This document shows positions 1 to 11,041 of a DNA stretch of 64,000 bases, piece after piece. Position 1 is the first letter of the stretch. Each line of letters begins with the position of its first letter. The notes beneath the pieces were generated by a model, which saw only the letters and a list, made by a program, of their open reading frames with translations, searched no databases and was not told where the DNA came from. Both the position numbers and the translations under genes were made by a program. The DNA lies in assembly GCF_022682495.2 (NCBI RefSeq), contig NW_026527270.1, positions 1 through 64,000 on the forward strand. The letters run 5' to 3'. This stretch comes from Desmodus rotundus (lineage: Eukaryota; Chordata; Mammalia; Chiroptera; Phyllostomidae).

Positions 1-1962
1 CTGCGGTGAACCAGGGCCTCGGGAGGAGCAGGGCCAGGCCCCATGGTAGGAGGCCCGGGGGAGGCAACGGCAGCCTCTGCGGCCAGGCCTCGGGCTCTCG
101 CCGGGGCTCTCTCGGGGCGCGGGCACCCTCTCTCGCCTAGAGAGTGCCCACGCCGTCCCTTGACCCCAGCGAGACACCTGCTTCCCGTGACAAGAGGCCC
201 CCTGCCTCCATGGAGCTTGGAACTCTGGGGCCGGGCTGCGGAGGTCACTGGGCTAAGTGGCTGGAAACGCGCAGACCCCTCCGTCCCGACCGCCCCACTG
301 CGAAGATCCCCCTGCTCTTCCATCCGTAGGGGGGGTCGCCCCTTACGGATGGAAGAGCAGGGGGAGGCCCCCAGGAGATGGCATTTGTCAGAGCCGCAGC
401 TGGCCGGTTTCGGGCCGAGACGCGGGACCCGGCAGGTAGAGGGCAGGCAGCCCCACCACAAGCCTCCCTCGGGGCAACGGGGCCCCACCCTGGACATCTC
501 AGGCCTGCTTCACAGAGTCCCTGGGGTCCTGTCCGTGGAACTGGAAGCTCTCCCCGCCACCCAGAGGTCCGTTCCTTTGCCCGTGGACCACACTTGCCGG
601 CGCGTTCTCCCACCCCGGCAGAGGCAGAGTGCCAAGGGAGAACTAGGGACCCGGGGGCCACGATGAGGGGCGGGCCAGGGTTTCCGCGCCTGGTGGGCAG
701 GGGCCCGGGCGGTCCGGACCCCACGCCCAGGGACCCCCGTCTCCCGGGGGGACTCGGGCCTGAGGCCTGCCTGGGGGGGCTGAGAGTCTTCTGGGCTCAA
801 ACGGCCCCACCCTGCCCCGAGGCGGCAAACGTGCACCGAGACGCTTCGACTCTCTAAAGTCTGGGCTGGACTTGGCGAGAAGGGACTGTGTCCGCTGGGA
901 CCCGGGTCCCACAGAGCTCGAACCCCCCCTCCCGTGAAGGCATCCGCGGCCTGTGGTCCTTGGTGTCCGCAAAAGGCATTCACCTGCGGAGAACCTGGGC
1001 CCAGGTGAGCGGGACCAGGCCCCACGGCAGGAGCCTAGGGAGGCCCCTGGAGCCACGGGGGCCAGGGCCGGGCATTTTCCCGGGTGCTCTCTCGGGTCCC
1101 GGGTGCCCTCTCTCGCCCGGGGAGTGCCCACGCCGTCCCTTGACCCCCGCAGGACGCCTGCATCCCGCCATAAGCGGCCCACCTCCTCCACGGAGCGCGG
1201 ACACAGGGGGCCGGGGTGCGAGCAACTGGCCTACGTGGCGGCAAACCCGCAGACCCCTCCGTCCCGTCCCCGCCACTGCGAAGATCCCCCTGTTCTTCCA
1301 TCCGTAAAGGGGTCCCCCTTTACGGATGGAAGAACAGGGGGGAGGCGCCCAGGAGATGGCTTTTGTCCGAGCCGCGGCTGGGTGGTTTTCGGGCCAAGAG
1401 GCGGGGCCGCGCAGGCGCAGGCAGGCCCCCCCACCACAAGCATCCCTCCGGGCAACGTGCCCCCCCCCTTGAGATATCAGGCCAGGTCCACAGGGTCCCT
1501 GGGCTGGTGTCAGAGTTAACGGAAGCCCTCCCTGCCATCCAGAGGACCGTGCGTTTTCCCGTGGACCACACTTCCCAGCAGCTCTCCCACCCCCGCAGAG
1601 GCAGAGTGCCAGGGAAGAACTAGGGACCTGGGGCCGGGAAGAGGGGCCGGCCACGGTTCCGCGCCAGGTGGAGCGGGTCCCGGCGGGCGGGTGGGCGGGA
1701 CCCTCGTCCACGGACCGGTCCTCCCGTGGGGAGTCTGGCCCGTGCCCCGCCTGGGAGGCTAAGAGCCTTGCTTCGCCTGCAACGCCCCCACCCTGCCACA
1801 AGGCGGCAGACTTGGACCCAGCCGCTTCAGCCCTCCAGTCTGTGCAGAACCACCCAAAAATGGAGTGTGACCGCTGCGACCTCAGTCCCCCAGAGCTCGA
1901 ACCCCGACCTCTGTGAGGGAATCGGCGGCCTCCTGTCCTTGGCGTCCGCAAAAGGCATTCAC
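1..1962 (+). repeat. HOR unit 1 (1962 bp, many small indels)
   Basis: A monomer 1-983 (10 bp longer than standard), B monomer 984-1962 (2 bp longer). Hairpin palindromes at 308-364 and 1286-1341; G4 motif 1685-1699. About 15 one- or two-base indels relative to the standard unit, mostly in G or C runs and mostly in the first 930 bp. Carries C at 459 (B-like base) where most A monomers have G. Confidence 0.97.
308..364. repeat. A palindrome of unit 1 with expanded centre
   Basis: Both 21-bp arms are intact, but the central G run has seven Gs instead of six and the run after the right arm is one G shorter than elsewhere. Both changes are homopolymer length changes like the others in this unit. 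Confidence 0.85.
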
Positions 1963-3914
1963 CTGCGGTGAACCAGGGCCTCGGGCGAGAGCAGGGCCAG
2001 GCCCCATGGTAGGAGCCCGGGGGAGGCAACGGCAGCCTCTGCGGCCAGGCCTCGGGCTCTCGCCGGGGCTCTCTCGGGGCGCGGGCACCCTCTCTCGCCT
2101 AGAGAGTGCCCACGCCGTCCCTTGACCCCAGCGAGACACCTGCTTCCCGTGACAAGAGGCCCCCTGCCTCCATGGAGCTTGGAACTCTGGGGCCGGGCTG
2201 CGGGTCACTGGGCTAAGTGGCTGGAAACGCGCAGACCCCTCCGTCCCGACCGCCCCACTGCGAAGATCCCCCTGCTCTTCCATCCGTAGGGGGGTCGCCC
2301 CTTACGGATGGAAGAGCAGGGGGGAGGCCCCCAGGAGATGGCATTTGTCAGAGCCGCAGCTGGCCGGTTTCGGGCCGAGACGCGGGACCCGGCAGGTAGA
2401 GGGCAGGCAGCCCCACCAGAAGCCTCCCTCGGGGCAACGGGCCCCACCCTGGACATCTCAGGCCTGCTTCACAGAGTCCCTGGGGTCCTGTCCGTGGAAC
2501 TGGAAGCTCTCCCCGCCACCCAGAGGTCCGTTCCTTTGCCCGTGGACCACACTTGCCGGCGCGTCTCCCACCCCGGCAGAGGCAGAGTGCCAAGGGAGAA
2601 CTAGGGACCCGGGGCCACGATGAGGGGCGGGCCAGGGTTCCGCGCCTGGTGGGCAGGGGCCCGGGCGGTCCGGACCCACGCCCAGGGACCCCGTCTCCCG
2701 GGGGGACTCGGGCCTGAGGCCTGCCTGGGGGGCTGAGAGTCTTTCTGGGCTCAAACGGCCCCACCCTGCCCCGAGGCGGCAAACGTGCACCGAGACGCTT
2801 CGACTCTCTAAAGTCTGGGCTGGACTTGGCGAGAAGGGACTGTGTCCGCTGGGACCCGGGTCCCACAGAGCTCGAACCCCCCTCCCCGTGAAGGCATCCG
2901 CGGCCTGTGGTCCTTGGTGTCCGCAAAAGGCATTCACCTGCGGAGAACCTGGGCCCAGGTGAGCGGGACCAGGCCCCACGGCAGGAGCCTAGGGAGGCCC
3001 CTGGAGCCACGGGGGCCAGGGCCGGGCATTTTCCCGGGTGCTCTCTCGGGTCCCGGGTGCCCTCTCTCGCCCGGGGAGTGCCCACGCCGTCCCTTGACCC
3101 CCGCAGGACGCCTGCATCCCGCCATAAGCGGCCCACCTCCTCCACGGAGCGCGGACACAGGGGGCCGGGGTGCGAGCAACTGGCCTACGTGGCGGCAAAC
3201 CCGCAGACCCCTCCGTCCCGTCCCCGCCACTGCGAAGATCCCCCTGTTCTTCCATCCGTAAAGGGGTCCCCCTTTACGGATGGAAGAACAGGGGGGAGGC
3301 GCCCAGGAGATGGCTTTTGTCCGAGCCGCGGCTGGGTGGTTTTCGGGCCAAGAGGCGGGGCCGCGCAGGCGCAGGCAGGCCCCCCCACCACAAGCATCCC
3401 TCCGGGCAACGTGCCCCCCCCTTGAGATATCAGGCCAGGTCCACAGGGTCCCTGGGCTGGTGTCAGAGTTAACGGAAGCCCTCCCTGCCATCCAGAGGAC
3501 CGTGCGTTTTCCCGTGGACCACACTTCCCAGCAGCTCTCCCACCCCCGCAGAGGCAGAGTGCCAGGGAAGAACTAGGGACCTGGGGCCGGGAAGAGGGGC
3601 CGGCCACGGTTCCGCGCCAGGTGGAGCGGTCCCGGCGGGCGGGTGGGCGGGACCCTCGTCCACGGACCGGTCCTCCCGTGGGGAGTCTGGCCCGTGCCCC
3701 GCCTGGGAGGCTAAGAGCCTTGCTTCGCCTGCAACGCCCCCACCCTGCCACAAGGCGGCAGACTTGGACCCAGCCGCTTCAGCCCTCCAGTCTGTGCAGA
3801 ACCACCCAAAAATGGAGTGTGACCGCTGCGACCTCAGTCCCCCAGAGCTCGAACCCCGACCTCTGTGAGGGAATCGGCGGCCTCCTGTCCTTGGCGTCCG
3901 CAAAAGGCATTCAC
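1963..3914 (+). repeat. HOR unit 2 (1952 bp)
   Basis: A monomer 1963-2937, B monomer 2938-3914. Palindromes 2268-2323 and 3240-3295; G4 motif 3637-3651. A 2-bp expansion near 1985 (gggcgagagc in place of gggagagc) is the only difference seen from the standard unit. Confidence 0.98.
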
Positions 3915-5867
3915 CTGCGGTGAACCAGGGCCTCGGGAGAGCAGGGCCAGGCCCCATGGTAGGAGCCCGGGGGAGGCAACGGCAGCCTCTGCGGCCAGGC
4001 CTCGGGCTCTCGCCGGGGCTCTCTCGGGGCGCGGGCACCCTCTCTCGCCTAGAGAGTGCCCACGCCGTCCCTTGACCCCAGCGAGACACCTGCTTCCCGT
4101 GACAAGAGGCCCCCTGCCTCCATGGAGCTTGGAACTCTGGGGCCGGGCTGCGGGTCACTGGGCTAAGTGGCTGGAAACGCGCAGACCCCTCCGTCCCGAC
4201 CGCCCCACTGCGAAGATCCCCCTGCTCTTCCATCCGTAGGGGGGTCGCCCCTTACGGATGGAAGAGCAGGGGGGAGGCCCCCAGGAGATGGCATTTGTCA
4301 GAGCCGCAGCTGGCCGGTTTCGGGCCGAGACGCGGGACCCGGCAGGTAGAGGGCAGGCAGCCCCACCAGAAGCCTCCCTCGGGGCAACGGGCCCCACCCT
4401 GGACATCTCAGGCCTGCTTCACAGAGTCCCTGGGGTCCTGTCCGTGGAACTGGAAGCTCTCCCCGCCACCCAGAGGTCCGTTCCTTTGCCCGTGGACCAC
4501 ACTTGCCGGCGCGTCTCCCACCCCGGCAGAGGCAGAGTGCCAAGGGAGAACTAGGGACCCGGGGCCACGATGAGGGGCGGGCCAGGGTTCCGCGCCTGGT
4601 GGGCAGGGGCCCGGGCGGTCCGGACCCACGCCCAGGGACCCCGTCTCCCGGGGGGACTCGGGCCTGAGGCCTGCCTGGGGGGCTGAGAGTCTTTCTGGGC
4701 TCAAACGGCCCCACCCTGCCCCGAGGCGGCAAACGTGCACCGAGACGCTTCGACTCTCTAAAGTCTGGGCTGGACTTGGCGAGAAGGGACTGTGTCCGCT
4801 GGGACCCGGGTCCCACAGAGCTCGAACCCCCCTCCCCGTGAAGGCATCCGCGGCCTGTGGTCCTTGGTGTCCGCAAAAGGCATTCACCTGCGGAGAACCT
4901 GGGCCCAGGTGAGCGGGACCAGGCCCCACGGCAGGAGCCTAGGGAGGCCCCTGGAGCCACGGGGGCCAGGGCCGGGCATTTTCCCGGGTGCTCTCTCGGG
5001 TCCCGGGTGCCCTCTCTCGCCCGGGGAGTGCCCACGCCGTCCCTTGACCCCCGCAGGACGCCTGCATCCCGCCATAAGCGGCCCACCTCCTCCACGGAGC
5101 GCGGACACAGGGGGCCGGGGTGCGAGCAACTGGCCTACGTGGCGGCAAACCCGCAGACCCCTCCGTCCCGTCCCCGCCACTGCGAAGATCCCCCTGTTCT
5201 TCCATCCGTAAAGGGGTCCCCCTTTACGGATGGAAGAACAGGGGGGAGGCGCCCAGGAGATGGCTTTTGTCCGAGCCGCGGCTGGGTGGTTTTCGGGCCA
5301 AGAGGCGGGGCCGCGCAGGCGCAGGCAGGCCCCCCCACCACAAGCATCCCTCCGGGCAACGTGCCCCCCCCTTGAGATATCAGGCCAGGTCCACAGGGTC
5401 CCTGGGCTGGTGTCAGAGTTAACGGAAGCCCTCCCTGCCATCCAGAGGACCGTGCGTTTTCCCGTGGACCACACTTCCCAGCAGCTCTCCCACCCCCGCA
5501 GAGGCAGAGTGCCAGGGAAGAACTAGGGACCTGGGGCCGGGAAGAGGGGCCGGCCACGGTTCCGCGCCAGGTGGAGCGGTCCCGGCGGGCGGGTGGGCGG
5601 GACCCTCGTCCACGGACCGGTCCTCCCGTGGGGAGTCTGGCCCGTGCCCCGCCTGGGAGGCTAAGAGCCTTGCTTCGCCTGCAACGCCCCCACCCTGCCA
5701 CAAGGCGGCAGACTTCTTGGACCCAGCCGCTTCAGCCCTCCAGTCTGTGCAGAACCACCCAAAAATGGAGTGTGACCGCTGCGACCTCAGTCCCCCAGAG
5801 CTCGAACCCCGACCTCTGTGAGGGAATCGGCGGCCTCCTGTCCTTGGCGTCCGCAAAAGGCATTCAC
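3915..5867 (+). repeat. HOR unit 3 (1953 bp)
   Basis: A monomer 3915-4887, B monomer 4888-5867. Palindromes 4218-4273 and 5190-5245; G4 motif 5587-5601. A 3-bp insertion near 5713-5718 (gacttcttgg in place of gacttgg) looks like a small tandem slip. Confidence 0.98.
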
Positions 5868-7815
5868 CTGCGGTGAACCAGGGCCTCGGGAGAGCAGGGC
5901 CAGGCCCCATGGTAGGAGCCCGGGGGAGGCAACGGCAGCCTCTGCGGCCAGGCCTCGGGCTCTCGCCGGGGCTCTCTCGGGGCGCGGGCACCCTCTCGCC
6001 TAGAGAGTGCCCACGCCGTCCCTTGACCCCAGCGAGACACCTGCTTCCCGTGACAAGAGGCCCCCTGCCTCCATGGAGCTTGGAACTCTGGGGCCGGGCT
6101 GCGGGTCACTGGGCTAAGTGGCTGGAAACGCGCAGACCCCTCCGTCCCGACCGCCCCACTGCGAAGATCCCCCTGCTCTTCCATCCGTAGGGGGGTCGCC
6201 CCTTACGGATGGAAGAGCAGGGGGGAGGCCCCCAGGAGATGGCATTTGTCAGAGCCGCAGCTGGCCGGTTTCGGGCCGAGACGCGGGACCCGGCAGGTAG
6301 AGGGCAGGCAGCCCCACCAGAAGCCTCCCTCGGGGCAACGGGCCCCACCCTGGACATCTCAGGCCTGCTTCACAGAGTCCCTGGGGTCCTGTCCGTGGAA
6401 CTGGAAGCTCTCCCCGCCACCCAGAGGTCCGTTCCTTTGCCCGTGGACCACACTTGCCGGCGCGTCTCCCACCCCGGCAGAGGCAGAGTGCCAAGGGAGA
6501 ACTAGGGACCCGGGGCCACGATGAGGGGCGGGCCAGGGTTCCGCGCCTGGTGGGCAGGGGCCCGGGCGGTCCGGACCCACGCCCAGGGACCCCGTCTCCC
6601 GGGGGGACTCGGGCCTGAGGCCTGCCTGGGGGGCTGAGAGTCTTTCTGGGCTCAAACGGCCCCACCCTGCCCCGAGGCGGCAAACGTGCACCGAGACGCT
6701 TCGACTCTCTAAAGTCTGGGCTGGACTTGGCGAGAAGGGACTGTGTCCGCTGGGACCCGGGTCCCACAGAGCTCGAACCCCCCTCCCCGTGAAGGCATCC
6801 GCGGCCTGTGGTCCTTGGTGTCCGCAAAAGGCATTCACCTGCGGAGAACCTGGGCCCAGGTGAGCGGGACCAGGCCCCACGGCAGGAGCCTAGGGAGGCC
6901 CCTGGAGCCACGGGGGCCAGGGCCGGGCATTTTCCCGGGTGCTCTCTCGGGTCCCGGGTGCCCTCTCTCGCCCGGGGAGTGCCCACGCCGTCCCTTGACC
7001 CCCGCAGGACGCCTGCATCCCGCCATAAGCGGCCCACCTCCTCCACGGAGCGCGGACACAGGGGGCCGGGGTGCGAGCAACTGGCCTACGTGGCGGCAAA
7101 CCCGCAGACCCCTCCGTCCCGTCCCCGCCACTGCGAAGATCCCCCTGTTCTTCCATCCGTAAAGGGGTCCCCCTTTACGGATGGAAGAACAGGGGGGAGG
7201 CGCCCAGGAGATGGCTTTTGTCCGAGCCGCGGCTGGGTGGTTTTCGGGCCAAGAGGCGGGGCCGCGCAGGCGCAGGCAGGCCCCCCCACCACAAGCATCC
7301 CTCCGGGCAACGTGCCCCCCCCTTGAGATATCAGGCCAGGTCCACAGGGTCCCTGGGCTGGTGTCAGAGTTAACGGAAGCCCTCCCTGCCATCCAGAGGA
7401 CCGTGCGTTTTCCCGTGGACCACACTTCCCAGCAGCTCTCCCACCCCCGCAGAGGCAGAGTGCCAGGGAAGAACTAGGGACCTGGGGCCGGGAAGAGGGG
7501 CCGGCCACGGTTCCGCGCCAGGTGGAGCGGTCCCGGCGGGCGGGTGGGCGGGACCCTCGTCCACGGACCGGTCCTCCCGTGGGGAGTCTGGCCCGTGCCC
7601 CGCCTGGGAGGCTAAGAGCCTTGCTTCGCCTGCAACGCCCCCACCCTGCCACAAGGCGGCAGACTTGGACCCAGCCGCTTCAGCCCTCCAGTCTGTGCAG
7701 AACCACCCAAAAATGGAGTGTGACCGCTGCGACCTCAGTCCCCCAGAGCTCGAACCCCGACCTCTGTGAGGGAATCGGCGGCCTCCTGTCCTTGGCGTCC
7801 GCAAAAGGCATTCAC
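5868..7815 (+). repeat. HOR unit 4 (1948 bp)
   Basis: A monomer 5868-6838 (2 bp short), B monomer 6839-7815. Palindromes 6169-6224 and 7141-7196; G4 motif 7538-7552. One CT dinucleotide is missing from a CT run near 5991-5997. Confidence 0.98.
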
Positions 7816-9766
7816 CTGCGGTGAACCAGGGCCTCGGTGAGAGCAGGGCCAGGCCCCATGGTAGGAGCCCGGGGGAGGCAACGGCAGCCTCTGCGGCCAG
7901 GCCTCGGGCTCTCGCCGGGGCTCTCTCGGGGCGCGGGCACCCTCTCTCGCCTAGAGAGTGCCCACGCCGTCCCTTGACCCCAGCGAGACACCTGCTTCCC
8001 GTGACAAGAGGCCCCCTGCCTCCATGGAGCTTGGAACTCTGGGGCCGGGCTGCGGGTCACTGGGCTAAGTGGCTGGAAACGCGCAGACCCCTCCGTCCCG
8101 ACCGCCCCACTGCGAAGATCCCCCTGCTCTTCCATCCGTAGGGGGGTCGCCCCTTACGGATGGAAGAGCAGGGGGGAGGCCCCCAGGAGATGGCATTTGT
8201 CAGAGCCGCAGCTGGCCGGTTTCGGGCCGAGACGCGGGACCCGGCAGGTAGAGGGCAGGCAGCCCCACCAGAAGCCTCCCTCGGGGCAACGGGCCCCACC
8301 CTGGACATCTCAGGCCTGCTTCACAGAGTCCCTGGGGTCCTGTCCGTGGAACTGGAAGCTCTCCCCGCCACCCAGAGGTCCGTTCCTTTGCCCGTGGACC
8401 ACACTTGCCGGCGCGTCTCCCACCCCGGCAGAGGCAGAGTGCCAAGGGAGAACTAGGGACCCGGGGCCACGATGAGGGGCGGGCCAGGGTTCCGCGCCTG
8501 GTGGGCAGGGGCCCGGGCGGTCCGGACCCACGCCCAGGGACCCCGTCTCCCGGGGGGACTCGGGCCTGAGGCCTGCCTGGGGGGCTGAGAGTCTTTCTGG
8601 GCTCAAACGGCCCCACCCTGCCCCGAGGCGGCAAACGTGCACCGAGACGCTTCGACTCTCTAAAGTCTGGGCTGGACTTGGCGAGAAGGGACTGTGTCCG
8701 CTGGGACCCGGGTCCCACAGAGCTCGAACCCCCCTCCCCGTGAAGGCATCCGCGGCCTGTGGTCCTTGGTGTCCGCAAAAGGCATTCACCTGCGGAGAAC
8801 CTGGGCCCAGGTGAGCGGGACCAGGCCCCACGGCAGGAGCCTAGGGAGGCCCCTGGAGCCACGGGGGCCAGGGCCGGGCATTTTCCCGGGTGCTCTCTCG
8901 GGTCCCGGGTGCCCTCTCTCGCCCGGGGAGTGCCCACGCCGTCCCTTGACCCCCGCAGGACGCCTGCATCCCGCCATAAGCGGCCCACCTCCTCCACGGA
9001 GCGCGGACACAGGGGGCCGGGGTGCGAGCAACTGGCCTACGTGGCGGCAAACCCGCAGACCCCTCCGTCCCGTCCCCGCCACTGCGAAGATCCCCCTGTT
9101 CTTCCATCCGTAAAGGGGTCCCCCTTTACGGATGGAAGAACAGGGGGGAGGCGCCCAGGAGATGGCTTTTGTCCGAGCCGCGGCTGGGTGGTTTTCGGGC
9201 CAAGAGGCGGGGCCGCGCAGGCGCAGGCAGGCCCCCCCACCACAAGCATCCCTCCGGGCAACGTGCCCCCCCCTTGAGATATCAGGCCAGGTCCACAGGG
9301 TCCCTGGGCTGGTGTCAGAGTTAACGGAAGCCCTCCCTGCCATCCAGAGGACCGTGCGTTTTCCCGTGGACCACACTTCCCAGCAGCTCTCCCACCCCCG
9401 CAGAGGCAGAGTGCCAGGGAAGAACTAGGGACCTGGGGCCGGGAAGAGGGGCCGGCCACGGTTCCGCGCCAGGTGGAGCGGTCCCGGCGGGCGGGTGGGC
9501 GGGACCCTCGTCCACGGACCGGTCCTCCCGTGGGGAGTCTGGCCCGTGCCCCGCCTGGGAGGCTAAGAGCCTTGCTTCGCCTGCAACGCCCCCACCCTGC
9601 CACAAGGCGGCAGACTTGGACCCAGCCGCTTCAGCCCTCCAGTCTGTGCAGAACCACCCAAAAATGGAGTGTGACCGCTGCGACCTCAGTCCCCCAGAGC
9701 TCGAACCCCGACCTCTGTGAGGGAATCGGCGGCCTCCTGTCCTTGGCGTCCGCAAAAGGCATTCAC
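7816..9766 (+). repeat. HOR unit 5 (1951 bp)
   Basis: A monomer 7816-8789 (1 bp long), B monomer 8790-9766. Palindromes 8120-8175 and 9092-9147; G4 motif 9489-9503. A 1-bp length change near 7837 (cggtgagagc in place of cgggagagc) lies at the same site that varies in units 1 and 2. Confidence 0.98.
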
Positions 9767-10069
9767 CTGCGGTGAACCAGGGCCTCGGGAGAGCAGGGCC
9801 AGGCCCCATGGTAGGAGCCCGGGGGAGGCAACGGCAGCCTCTGCGGCCAGGCCTCGGGCTCTCGCCGGGGCTCTCTCGGGGCGCGGGCACCCTCTCTCGC
9901 CTAGAGAGTGCCCACGCCGTCCCTTGACCCCAGCGAGACACCTGCTTCCCGTGACAAGAGGCCCCCTGCCTCCATGGAGCTTGGAACTCTGGGGCCGGGC
10001 TGCGGGTCACTGGGCTAAGTGGCTGGAAACGCGCAGACCCCTCCGTCCCGACCGCCCCACTGCGAAGAT

Positions 10070-10125
10070 CCCCCTGCTCTTCCATCCGTAGGGGGGTCGC
10101 CCCTTACGGATGGAAGAGCAGGGGG
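10070..10125. repeat. 56-bp palindrome / hairpin in A (reference copy)
   Basis: Left arm 10070-10090 and right arm 10105-10125 are perfect reverse complements over 21 bp (left arm begins ccccctgctcttcc). The 14-base centre (ggggggtcgcccct) can add one G.T pair and four G:C pairs, leaving a 4-base loop. Flanking bases do not extend the pairing. One copy lies about 303 bp into every A monomer in the window. In single strands this would fold into a very stable hairpin, and in duplex it is a cruciform candidate. If transcribed, the RNA would be a short-hairpin-like structure; transcription is not shown by the sequence. Confidence 0.95.
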
Positions 10126-10651
10126 GAGGCCCCCAGGAGATGGCATTTGTCAGAGCCGCAGCTGGCCGGTTTCGGGCCGAGACGCGGGACCCGGCAGGTA
10201 GAGGGCAGGCAGCCCCACCAGAAGCCTCCCTCGGGGCAACGGGCCCCACCCTGGACATCTCAGGCCTGCTTCACAGAGTCCCTGGGGTCCTGTCCGTGGA
10301 ACTGGAAGCTCTCCCCGCCACCCAGAGGTCCGTTCCTTTGCCCGTGGACCACACTTGCCGGCGCGTCTCCCACCCCGGCAGAGGCAGAGTGCCAAGGGAG
10401 AACTAGGGACCCGGGGCCACGATGAGGGGCGGGCCAGGGTTCCGCGCCTGGTGGGCAGGGGCCCGGGCGGTCCGGACCCACGCCCAGGGACCCCGTCTCC
10501 CGGGGGGACTCGGGCCTGAGGCCTGCCTGGGGGGCTGAGAGTCTTTCTGGGCTCAAACGGCCCCACCCTGCCCCGAGGCGGCAAACGTGCACCGAGACGC
10601 TTCGACTCTCTAAAGTCTGGGCTGGACTTGGCGAGAAGGGACTGTGTCCGC

Positions 10652-10667
10652 TGGGACCCGGGTCCCA
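10652..10667. repeat. 16-bp perfect palindrome, A only (reference copy)
   Basis: tgggaccc followed by its exact reverse complement gggtccca, with no spacer. It contains a SmaI site. The homologous part of B is not palindromic. It repeats once per unit, at unit start +885 in standard units. Confidence 0.85.
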
Positions 10668-10720
10668 CAGAGCTCGAACCCCCCTCCCCGTGAAGGCATC
10701 CGCGGCCTGTGGTCCTTGGT

Positions 10721-10745
10721 GTCCGCAAAAGGCATTCACCTGCGG
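10721..10745. repeat. Conserved 25-bp block spanning the A-to-B junction
   Basis: The block ending in ggcattcacctgcgg is identical at the A-to-B junction (10721-10745) and the B-to-A junction (11698-11722), although flanking sequence differs. The phase I chose for the monomers is arbitrary within this block. It could reflect constraint, or simply low divergence by chance. Confidence 0.8.
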
Positions 10746-11041
10746 AGAACCTGGGCCCAGGTGAGCGGGACCAGGCCCCACGGCAGGAGCCTAGGGAGGC
10801 CCCTGGAGCCACGGGGGCCAGGGCCGGGCATTTTCCCGGGTGCTCTCTCGGGTCCCGGGTGCCCTCTCTCGCCCGGGGAGTGCCCACGCCGTCCCTTGAC
10901 CCCCGCAGGACGCCTGCATCCCGCCATAAGCGGCCCACCTCCTCCACGGAGCGCGGACACAGGGGGCCGGGGTGCGAGCAACTGGCCTACGTGGCGGCAA
11001 ACCCGCAGACCCCTCCGTCCCGTCCCCGCCACTGCGAAGAT

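Larger units (their letters stand above)
9767..10739 (+). repeat. A monomer of the dimer (reference copy)
   Basis: 973 bp, homologous to B throughout. Landmarks in order: a 26-bp block shared exactly with B (9906-9931); the 56-bp palindrome (10070-10125); a 16-bp perfect palindrome (10652-10667) that B lacks; a cagagctcgaacccc block shared with B (10668-10682); and a 25-bp junction block, identical at both monomer junctions, whose first copy is 10721-10745 and spans the A-to-B join. About 70 CpG by hand count. It has no EcoRV site and no uninterrupted G3 quadruplex motif at the place where B has one. Confidence 0.95.

Noticed and set aside
980..2029. A 349-residue minus-strand open frame, and many 170-270-residue frames in every unit on both strands
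   Set aside because: These frames overlap each other on both strands, are Arg/Pro/Gly-rich and show no domain I recognise. They follow from about 70 % GC with few stops. Because 1950 is divisible by 3, each frame recurs identically in every unit. The longest one exists only because unit 1-2 indels join two frames. I annotate none as a gene.
10070..10125. The palindrome as paired terminal inverted repeats of a MITE or as a rho-independent terminator
   Set aside because: There is no internal element between the arms, no flanking target-site duplication and no T tract. It is homologous in A and B and so predates their divergence.
10668..10682. tRNA- or SINE-derived origin suggested by a TTCGA-containing B-box-like motif on the minus strand
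   Set aside because: The flanking sequence does not form a T-arm stem, two B-box positions mismatch, and no A box or cloverleaf is visible at the right distance.
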